A DNA stretch of 51,318 bases from CAG-390 sp045633005. GTDB lineage: Bacteria; Bacillota; Clostridia; Oscillospirales; CAG-272. The notes below the pieces were generated by a model. That model saw only the letters and a list, made by a program, of their open reading frames with translations, did not search any database and had not been told where the DNA came from. The stretch lies in NCBI GenBank assembly GCA_045633005.1, contig JAZQXT010000062.1, forward strand, positions 1 to 51,318, written 5' to 3'. Positions within the stretch are counted from its first letter, which is position 1. Every line of letters starts with the position of its first letter. Below are positions 15,835 to 22,193 of this stretch, piece after piece. Position numbers and translations under genes: made by a program.

Positions 15835-17052
15835 ATGAATCTTTTTGGTGTTATCTCCGTAAGTGGAGTTACCTTTCTTTTGTTTTGTGTAATGGCTATT
15901 GCCGCCGTAGGCTACGCTCTCGGCAGAATAACCATAAAGGGCGTGTCTCTCGGCACGGCGGGCGTGTTTATCGTCGCGCTTCTGTTCGGATGCTTCTTCC
16001 ACGACGAGCTTTCCGCTCAACTTGTGGCTTCGGGCGCAAACTATACGGGCAACGCGCTTAAAATAGTTGAGTCCTTGGGACTCATACTGTTCGTTACTTC
16101 CGTTGGATTTATCGCAGGACCGAAATTCTTTGGAAATATGAAAAAGAATTTCAAATCCTACGTTCTTCTCGGACTTATCATTATAATCGCGGGCGGAGTT
16201 GCCGCTATCGGTTGTATATACGTCGGAAGAATGATAGGCGGCGTTGAAAACGACTATCTCACCGCTATGATCGTCGGTCTGCTTTCGGGCTCTCTGACCT
16301 CTACACCCGCATTTTCCGCCGCCAAGGACACCGTAGCTACCAACCTTCAAAGCGTAGTTTCGGTAGGACACGGAATCGCCTACATCTTCGGCGTTATCGG
16401 AGTAGTTCTTTTCGTTCAGCTTATGCCTAAGCTCACCCGTGCCAATATGGACGAGGAAAGAAAAAAGCTTACTCAGGTCTCCGACGGAGAGGAGAAGAAG
16501 TATAACGGTAAGCTTATAGAAATGGATCCCTTCGGATTTATGGTGTTCGCTCTTGCCGCCGTTCTCGGCGTGTTCGTCGGTGCTATAAAGGTTCCCGGTA
16601 CCACCTTCTCGCTTACCACCACGGGCGGTTGCTTGCTCGTTGCTCTCATCCTCGGACATTTCGGCAGGATCGGCAAGATCAGCCTTATGCCCAAGGAGAC
16701 CACGCTTAAGGTGTTCCGCGAGCTTGGACTTATGCTGTTCCTTATAGGCGCAGGTATCGACGGCGGTGCGGAGTTCGTCGCGAACTTCGACGTAATGTAT
16801 TTCGTTTACGGCGTGGCGATGACCATCGTTCCGATGATAGTAGGCTATATTTTTGCAAGATACGTGCTGAAGCTCAGCTTGCTCAACAACCTTGGCTCTA
16901 TCACGGGAGGTATGACGTCCACCCCCGCGCTCGGTACGCTCATCAACGTAGCGGGAACGGAGGACGTAGCGTCCGCTTATGCGGCAACGTACCCCATCGC
17001 GCTCATTTCCGTGGTACTCGTATCACAGTTCTTGATAATTTTGTTCTCATAA
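15835..17052 (+). CDS. AspT/YidE/SucE-family exchanger, candidate succinate exporter
   Basis: This 405-residue membrane protein has about ten hydrophobic helices and two related halves: LGLILFVTSVGFIAGPKFF near 82 and LGLMLFLIGAGIDGGAEF near 300, each followed by a GSLTSTPAF or GGMTSTPALGTL re-entrant motif (near 160 and 362). This is the aspartate:alanine exchanger family, which includes the succinate exporter SucE of Corynebacterium. The usual pair of TrkA-C domains between the halves is missing, replaced by a short charged linker near 200-222, so the protein is 130-150 residues shorter than AspT/SucE. Position after frdA suggests export of succinate or exchange of dicarboxylates; the substrate is inference. 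Confidence 0.85.
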   Translation: MNLFGVISVSGVTFLLFCVMAIAAVGYALGRITIKGVSLGTAGVFIVALLFGCFFHDELSAQLVASGANYTGNALKIVESLGLILFVTSVGFIAGPKFFGNMKKNFKSYVLLGLIIIIAGGVAAIGCIYVGRMIGGVENDYLTAMIVGLLSGSLTSTPAFSAAKDTVATNLQSVVSVGHGIAYIFGVIGVVLFVQLMPKLTRANMDEERKKLTQVSDGEEKKYNGKLIEMDPFGFMVFALAAVLGVFVGAIKVPGTTFSLTTTGGCLLVALILGHFGRIGKISLMPKETTLKVFRELGLMLFLIGAGIDGGAEFVANFDVMYFVYGVAMTIVPMIVGYIFARYVLKLSLLNNLGSITGGMTSTPALGTLINVAGTEDVASAYAATYPIALISVVLVSQFLIILFS

Positions 17053-17057
17053 AATGT

Positions 17058-17092
17058 GGAGCGGCTCAAACGAGCCGCTCCGAACTTTTTTA
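17058..17092 (+). terminator. Strong terminator ending the fumarate/Hdr/Flx operon
   Basis: GGAGCGGCTC (17058-17067) and GAGCCGCTCC (17072-17081) form a perfect 10 bp stem around AAAC, followed by a run of six T. Confidence 0.96.
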
Positions 17093-17122
17093 TCCGTTTC
17101 GCCATATTTTTTCAAAATACTA

Positions 17123-17151
17123 TTGACAAATAGGGAAAAGTATGTTACTAT
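17123..17151 (+). promoter_or_regulatory. Sigma-A-type promoter of the amino acid ABC operon
   Basis: Perfect TTGACA (17123-17128), 17-base spacer, TACTAT (17146-17151). Predicted transcription start is near 17158. Confidence 0.88.
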
Positions 17152-17159
17152 ATTATCAC

Positions 17160-17181
17160 TTTAGCAAGGTAAAATGCTAAA
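17160..17181 (+). promoter_or_regulatory. Inverted repeat at the transcription start, possible operator
   Basis: TTTAGCA (17160-17166) and TGCTAAA (17175-17181) are perfect 7 bp arms separated by 8 bases, placed just after the predicted transcription start and before the ribosome site. Location fits a repressor operator; a weak mRNA hairpin is the alternative. The regulator is unknown. Confidence 0.5.
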
Positions 17182-17205
17182 ATACTTTATCAGGAGATTT
17201 TACTT

Positions 17206-17994
17206 ATGAAAAAAACACTTGCACTTATTCTTGCACTCGTAATGTGCGCTATCTGCTTTGCTTCCTGCGCTAAGGAAGACAAGGTTCTCACCTGCGGCGT
17301 TACCATCTTCGCTAATATGAACGAGCAGGATGCTGACGGCAACTGGACGGGCTTTGAGTCCGAGTTTGCTATGGAAGTCGGCAAGATCATCGGTATGGAC
17401 GTTGAGTTCCAGATCATTGATTGGGCTCAGAAGTACAACGAGCTCAATTCGGGCGCTATCGACTGCATCTGGAACGGCTTCACCGCTAACTCCAGCGACG
17501 ACGGTATCAAGAGAAGCGACCTCGTTGACTTCTCCTACGGCTATATGCTCAACCAGCAGTGCATCGTTGTAAAGGCTGCTGACGTTGCTAACTACACCAG
17601 CGCCGCTGCACTCGCAGGCAAGAAGGCTTGCGTTGAGGGCGGAAGCGCAGGCGAGGCTTACGCTAAGACCGTTACCGACGAGGACAAGATCGTTAAGGGC
17701 GCGGCACAGATAAACGCTTTCACCGAGCTCAACTCGGGAGCAGTTGACTTCATCGTAGTTGATATCCTTCTCGCGCAGAACCTCTGCGGCAAGGGTGACT
17801 ATGCAGGTCTTGCGATCGTTGACGCTATCGAGCTTGAGTCCGAGATCTACGCTATCGGATTCAAGAAGGGAAGCGACCTTACCGCTAAGGTAAACGCCGC
17901 TATCAAGGAGCTTGAGCAGAACGGTAAGCTCATGGAGCTCGCAAAGAAGTACGGCTTCGAGAACGTTCTTAAGGTAAGCGAGACCATCGAATAA
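17206..17994 (+). CDS. Amino acid ABC transporter substrate-binding lipoprotein
   Basis: This 262-residue family 3 solute-binding protein has a lipoprotein signal peptide: KK at 2-3, a hydrophobic core, and lipobox FAS-C21, so it is anchored outside the membrane. Two periplasmic-binding lobes follow (GFESEFAMEVGKIIGMDVEF near 47; EGGSAGEAYAK near 144; FIVVDILLAQNL near 182). The family binds polar amino acids such as glutamine or cystine; the ligand cannot be told from sequence. A GGAGATT ribosome site precedes the ATG. Permease and ATPase genes follow in order. Confidence 0.93.
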   Translation: MKKTLALILALVMCAICFASCAKEDKVLTCGVTIFANMNEQDADGNWTGFESEFAMEVGKIIGMDVEFQIIDWAQKYNELNSGAIDCIWNGFTANSSDDGIKRSDLVDFSYGYMLNQQCIVVKAADVANYTSAAALAGKKACVEGGSAGEAYAKTVTDEDKIVKGAAQINAFTELNSGAVDFIVVDILLAQNLCGKGDYAGLAIVDAIELESEIYAIGFKKGSDLTAKVNAAIKELEQNGKLMELAKKYGFENVLKVSETIE

Positions 17995-18029
17995 TTATCG
18001 CTTAATTCGTTTAACAAAGGAATATAATA

Positions 18030-18674
18030 ATGGGTTTTTGGGAAGTTACCTTAAGCTTGCTTAGGGGACTTGAGCAGACCTGCCTGATATTTGCGCTAAC
18101 ACTCGTGTTAGCGCTTCCTTTGGGTCTGGTCATTTCCTTTGGCTCGATGTCAAAGTTCAAGCCGCTGGCATACATAACAAAAATATTCGTCTGGATCATA
18201 CGCGGCGTTCCGCTTATGCTTCAGGTCATCATAGTCTTTTACGTGCCGGGTATTCTGCTTGGCGGTCCTATCTTTTCTCGTCTCGGCTCGGTCGTTGCGG
18301 CGTTCGTTATCAACTACGCTTGCTATTTTTCCGAGATATACCGCGGCGGAATAGAAAGCATCTCGAAGGGACAGTATGAGGCGGGTCAGGTGCTTGGTAT
18401 GACCAAAACGCAGATCTTCTTCAAGGTCGTGCTTATGCAGGTCGTCAAGCGCATCATCCCTCCGATGTCCAACGAGATAATCACGCTCGTCAAGGATACC
18501 GCACTCGCAAGAGTTATTATGGTCGTAGAGATAATCAAGGCGGCGGAGAATTACGCCGCATACGGTCTTATGTGGCCTCTGTTCTACACGGCTGTATTCT
18601 ATCTCGTTTTCGTCGGCGCGCTCTCGCTCCTTTTCGGATATTTCGAAAAGAAGCTTGACTACTATAAGGTATAA
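18030..18674 (+). CDS. Amino acid ABC transporter permease (HisM/GlnP family)
   Basis: This 214-residue integral membrane protein has about five helices. TLSLLRGLEQTCLIFALTLVLALP is typical of the first helix in polar amino acid permeases. The EAA coupling loop, YEAGQVLGMTKTQIFFKVVLMQ near residue 112, contacts the ATPase. It is the only permease in the operon, so the transporter probably uses a homodimer. It begins 35 bases after the binding protein and ends 11 bases before the ATPase. Confidence 0.94.
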   Translation: MGFWEVTLSLLRGLEQTCLIFALTLVLALPLGLVISFGSMSKFKPLAYITKIFVWIIRGVPLMLQVIIVFYVPGILLGGPIFSRLGSVVAAFVINYACYFSEIYRGGIESISKGQYEAGQVLGMTKTQIFFKVVLMQVVKRIIPPMSNEIITLVKDTALARVIMVVEIIKAAENYAAYGLMWPLFYTAVFYLVFVGALSLLFGYFEKKLDYYKV

Positions 18675-18685
18675 GGAGGTCTGCT

Positions 18686-19486
18686 ATGGCTTTGCTTGAA
18701 GTAAAGGATATCAAAAAAAGCTTTGGTAAGACCGAGGTGCTTAAGGGGATCAGCTTTGAGCTTGATCGCGGCGAGGTTCTTGCCATCATCGGCTCATCGG
18801 GAAGCGGCAAAACTACGCTCCTCAGATGCCTCAATTACCTTGAAGTTCCCGACAACGGCAAGATACTTGTAAGCGGAACAGCAGTATACGATTCGGATTC
18901 AGTAGAAAAGTATACCGACAAAATGATAAGAGAATTAAGACTTCATTTCGGTCTTGTTTTTCAGTCCTTTAACCTTTTTCCGCAGTATACGGTGTTTGAA
19001 AATATCACTCTCGCGCCCAAGCTAAAGATAAAGGAAGCGATAAAAAGCAAAACGCTTGACTCGAAAATGAAGGCGGCAGAGATAGAAAAGATAGAGAAAA
19101 AGGCGGCAGAGCTTCTTTCAATGGTAGGTCTTTCCGAAAAGAAGGATTCGTACCCCTGTCAGCTTTCGGGCGGCCAGCAACAGCGCGTTGCCATCGCTCG
19201 CGCACTTGCGCTCCAGCCCGACATACTCTGCTTTGACGAGCCGACCTCTGCACTTGACCCCGAGCTTACGGGCGAGGTGCTTAAGGTCATAAAGGCGCTT
19301 GCCGTCGAGGATAGGACTATGATAGTCGTGACTCACGAGATGGAGTTTGCCAAGAACGTAGCCGACAAGGTCATATTTATGGCTGACGGCGTTATCGAGG
19401 AAATGGGAACTCCCGAGGAGGTATTTGAACACCCCACATCGCCCAAGACCAAAGCCTTTTTAAGCAAATCGCTTGAAAGCATATAG
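18686..19486 (+). CDS. Amino acid ABC transporter ATPase (GlnQ/HisP family)
   Basis: This 266-residue ABC ATPase has Walker A GSSGSGKTT near 36, Q-loop FQSFNLFPQ near 93, a lysine-rich insertion of about 20 residues near 113-138, signature LSGGQQQRVAIARAL near 158, Walker B ILCFDEPTSALDPE and the H-loop VTHEME. It energises import by the two genes upstream. AAGGAGG precedes the ATG. Its TAG stop coincides with the left terminus of the small repetitive element at 19484, so the insertion may have altered the last residues; the core fold is intact. Confidence 0.95.
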   Translation: MALLEVKDIKKSFGKTEVLKGISFELDRGEVLAIIGSSGSGKTTLLRCLNYLEVPDNGKILVSGTAVYDSDSVEKYTDKMIRELRLHFGLVFQSFNLFPQYTVFENITLAPKLKIKEAIKSKTLDSKMKAAEIEKIEKKAAELLSMVGLSEKKDSYPCQLSGGQQQRVAIARALALQPDILCFDEPTSALDPELTGEVLKVIKALAVEDRTMIVVTHEMEFAKNVADKVIFMADGVIEEMGTPEEVFEHPTSPKTKAFLSKSLESI

Positions 19487-19708
19487 GGGGCTGTCTCATT
19501 TAGCGCAGAACAAAAATACAAAAAAGTAAAGAAAAAAGACCGTTTTTTTCGTCCAAAAGGATGAAGAAAGCGGTCTTTTTAGGTAGAAATCCTCACGGAT
19601 TTCGATTTTTTATACGTATTTTTTAGCCGCGCTTTTGCCCTCTGGCGTACCCTCGTACGCCGACGACGGCAAAATCACGTCTTCTGCATCTAACTGATAC
19701 AGCCCCTA
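19484..19708. mobile_element. MITE-like element with terminal inverted repeats
   Basis: About 225 bp without a credible gene. The left end TAGGGGGCTGTCTCATTTAG is matched by the reverse complement of the right end, TAGGGGCTGTATCAGTTAG, and similarity continues through GCAGAA. If TA is a target duplication, termini are GGGG(G)CTGT. Internal hairpins: AAAAAGACCG near 19529 with CGGTCTTTTT to 19580; GAAATCC/GGATTTC (19586-19603) with a T-run; GGCGTAC/GTACGCC (19644-19661). These can terminate transcription from both sides. The outer TAGs are the stop codons of both convergent neighbours. No transposase is present; it would need one in trans. Confidence 0.65.
19586..19611 (+). terminator. Hairpin with T-run inside the element
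   Basis: GAAATCC (19586-19592), loop TCAC, GGATTTC (19597-19603), then GATTTTTTAT. Together with the AAAAAGACCG/CGGTCTTTTT hairpin just before it, it likely ends transcription of the ABC operon. Confidence 0.65.
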
Positions 19709-20479
19709 TTCAATTTTATCGTTTTGAGCAAACAAAAATATTGCGCTGAAATAGCAAAGAACGTAACAAAGTGCGCCCGTCAGAAGATCCCCTGCGTAAC
19801 CGAAGATGATGGAGAATACCTCGGCGGCGCCGTCTGGCGCTCCAAAAGAAACGTCATAAAATATTCTCGATATCAAAAGAAACGCCGTATATACCGCCGC
19901 ACCGATAAGGAAGGGCATCAGTACGGGGTTTTTGAAGGATAAAAAGCTGTTAAATGGATATACCTCGGCACGCTCGTTGTATTCGATGCCCGAAAGACGG
20001 CGCTTTGCTTTTTTTAGCGTTTCCGCGCGCTCGTAATGCTTTTTGCAAAATACAAGAGCGGCAACGTATACGACGGCGATAAGCGCGATGTCAAGCAGGG
20101 CGTATGCCAGTGTAACGACGATCTCTTTTCCAAAATTAACGACACCTGAGAATATTGCGGACGCTATAAAGTTAAGTATCCATCTGAAGCAGGCAACAGT
20201 TCCCACAAGAACGAGAAAGGCGTTGCGGCAAGGCTTGTTACCGTGCCAGTAATACTCGGCAAATGCGACTATGGAAAACAGCAAAAAGAGATATACCGTT
20301 TCAAGTATTTTTCTCAAATAATAGTACAGCGCGGGGATCGGAGAGTCCTTGTAGAGTATGTTCGTTACGGTAGCCATTTCAAGCGGCGCGAAAACGAACG
20401 TACAAAGGATAACGCAAAGAAGCGCGGCAAAAAGAAGTATAAAAGCGCGTATTACGCTCTTATCGTAAGAACGGGACAT
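19706..20479 (-). CDS. Multi-pass membrane protein, unknown function
   Basis: This 257-residue protein has about six hydrophobic helices (near 10-30, 55-75, 85-110, 122-145, 190-208, 225-250) and a basic stretch KKHYERAETLKKAKRRL near 145-162 between helices four and five. I do not recognise a family or catalytic motif. It begins 18 bases after ruvB on the same strand and is probably the last gene of that operon. Its TAG stop coincides with the right end of the MITE-like element, so its original C-terminus may have been different. Confidence 0.75.
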   Translation of the reverse strand: MSRSYDKSVIRAFILLFAALLCVILCTFVFAPLEMATVTNILYKDSPIPALYYYLRKILETVYLFLLFSIVAFAEYYWHGNKPCRNAFLVLVGTVACFRWILNFIASAIFSGVVNFGKEIVVTLAYALLDIALIAVVYVAALVFCKKHYERAETLKKAKRRLSGIEYNERAEVYPFNSFLSFKNPVLMPFLIGAAVYTAFLLISRIFYDVSFGAPDGAAEVFSIIFGYAGDLLTGALCYVLCYFSAIFLFAQNDKIE

Positions 20480-20497
20480 TATGTTCCTCCGTTGGGA

Positions 20498-21571
20498 TTA
20501 TGGATTTGTCGGCTCGACACAGTCAATGTTGAGCTGTTCTGCGGGCGAAAGATTAAGCTCGGGATATTTCTTATCAAGATGCTCGTAAGCAAGCCTTGTG
20601 GCGACTCTTCCGCGCGGAGTGCGCGCAAGGAAGCCTATCTGGATAAGATACGGCTCGTAAACGTCCTCAAGCGTGATAGCCTCCTCGCCGACCGTGGCGG
20701 CAAGCGTGTCAAGACCTACGGGGCCGCCGTTGTAAAAATCAATAATAGCTTCAAGCATCCGTCTGTCGGTGTTGTCAAGACCAAGCTCGTCTATTTCAAG
20801 CTTACCGAGTGCGTAAGCCGCAACCTCGTCGTCGATGGTGTCGCGCCCCATTACCTGCGCAAAATCGCGCACGCGCTTAAGCAATCTGTTGGCTATACGC
20901 GGCGTTCCGCGAGAGCGGGAGGCTATTTCAAGCGCACCGTCCTCGCTTATCGAAAGACCGAGTATACCCGCGCTTCTCGTTACTATACTCGCAAGCTCCG
21001 TGGGAGTGTAAAGCTCAAGTCGGGATATTACGCCGAAGCGGTCGCGCAAAGGCGTGGAGAGCTGACCTGCGCGCGTGGTCGCGCCGATAAGCGTAAAGGG
21101 CGCAAGGTCAATTCTTATGCTACGCGCGGCAGGGCCCTTTCCGATGATGATATCGATCACGTGGTCTTCCATCGCGGGATAGAGGATCTCCTCAACGGAG
21201 CGTTGCATACGGTGTATCTCGTCGATAAAAAGCACGTCGCCCGCCTGAAGATTTGTAAGCAGAGCGGCAAGGTCGCCTTGCTTTTCGATAGCGGGGCCCG
21301 ACGTTACGCGGAAGTTTACGCCCATTTCAGCGGCGATAATAGCCGCAAGCGTGGTCTTTCCAAGTCCGGGAGGGCCGTAAAGGAGCACGTGGTCAAGCGT
21401 GTCACCTCGCATTTTTGCGGCTTCAATATACACCTTTAGGTTTTCCTTTACCTTTTCCTGACCGATATATTCCTCAAGCCTGTGCGGGCGCAAGGACGTG
21501 TCAAGCTCGTCGGCGGTAGCGTCGTAGCTTGCACTCATTATGCGGTTTTCAAAATCAAAATCGTTGTTCAT
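20498..21571 (-). CDS. ruvB: Holliday junction branch migration ATPase RuvB
   Basis: This 357-residue AAA+ motor drives branch migration with RuvA. LRPHRLEEYIGQEKVKENL near 27 is the family N-terminus, Walker A is GPPGLGKTTLA near 66, Walker B is VLFIDEIHRM, sensor 1 is GATTRAG, and the winged-helix C-terminus carries EPYLIQIGFLARTPRGRVAT. I use the ATG at 21571 (MNNDFDFEN) because TTTGGAG lies 7 bases upstream; the longer frame starts at a TTG inside that ribosome site. Its start is 13 bases downstream of the ruvA stop. Confidence 0.97.
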   Translation of the reverse strand: MNNDFDFENRIMSASYDATADELDTSLRPHRLEEYIGQEKVKENLKVYIEAAKMRGDTLDHVLLYGPPGLGKTTLAAIIAAEMGVNFRVTSGPAIEKQGDLAALLTNLQAGDVLFIDEIHRMQRSVEEILYPAMEDHVIDIIIGKGPAARSIRIDLAPFTLIGATTRAGQLSTPLRDRFGVISRLELYTPTELASIVTRSAGILGLSISEDGALEIASRSRGTPRIANRLLKRVRDFAQVMGRDTIDDEVAAYALGKLEIDELGLDNTDRRMLEAIIDFYNGGPVGLDTLAATVGEEAITLEDVYEPYLIQIGFLARTPRGRVATRLAYEHLDKKYPELNLSPAEQLNIDCVEPTNP

Positions 21572-21584
21572 ATAAAACTCCAAA

Positions 21585-22193
21585 TTATCTCATTAGCTTT
21601 TTGAGAGCCTCGCGAATGATATCCTCAAGCTCTTCGGTAGGGTCGATGCCCTTTAGCGCGTCAAGCGCGGCGGAGCGGTTAAATCCAAGCACCATAAGCG
21701 CGTCGATCGCCTCGGCGGAGTGATTGCCCGAAGCGGCGGATGGGGCGGCTACGATAGTCTCGCCACCGTCGGCGGATGCATCCGCGTGTAGCTTGTCCTT
21801 AAGCTCAAGAATAATTCTTGCGGCAGTTTTAGGTCCTATGCCGGGAGCTTTTGCAATAAGCTTTTTGTCCTCGGAGCACACGGCAAGGGCTATCTTTTCG
21901 GGCGAGAGGAAGGAGAGCAGAGAAAGCGCCGCCTTCGGCCCTATGCCCGATACGGATATCAAAAGCTTGTAGATATTAAGCTCCTCAAGCGTTGCGAAGC
22001 CGAAAAGCTCAACGCCGTCCTCGCGCACGGAAAGGTAGGTGTAAAGCGTTACGCTTTTTTGCTTTTCGGGGGAGCGGGGGAGTGCGGCGTGGGTGTGACC
22101 GCTGACGGTCAGCTTATATCCAACTCCCGCCGCATCAATTACGGCAAAATTCTGTTCGATGAGAACAAGCTCACCTCGTATAAAATAAAACAT
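21585..22193 (-). CDS. ruvA: Holliday junction DNA helicase subunit RuvA
   Basis: This 202-residue RuvA has an N-terminal OB domain (MFYFIRGELV...VGYKL), two helix-hairpin-helix segments (LISVSGIGPKAAL near 84 and KAPGIGPKTAARIILELKDKL near 119) that bind the four-way junction, and a C-terminal domain III (AIDALMVLGFNRSAALDALKGI) that contacts RuvB. Full length. The start overlaps the last base of yfhO and the gene is followed by ruvB, giving the usual ruvAB pair. ruvC is divergent, about 3 kb away. Confidence 0.96.
   Translation of the reverse strand: MFYFIRGELVLIEQNFAVIDAAGVGYKLTVSGHTHAALPRSPEKQKSVTLYTYLSVREDGVELFGFATLEELNIYKLLISVSGIGPKAALSLLSFLSPEKIALAVCSEDKKLIAKAPGIGPKTAARIILELKDKLHADASADGGETIVAAPSAASGNHSAEAIDALMVLGFNRSAALDALKGIDPTEELEDIIREALKKLMR

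Noticed and set aside
14830..16659. Long minus-strand open frame (609 codons) opposite frdA and the transporter gene.
   Set aside because: It is a shadow of codon usage in two well-supported plus-strand genes; its translation is low-complexity and unlike any family, with no own ribosome site or promoter.
20243..21439. Plus-strand open frame of 398 codons opposite ruvB.
   Set aside because: It is antisense to a clear RuvB with all AAA+ motifs; the translation is basic and repetitive with no recognisable domain.
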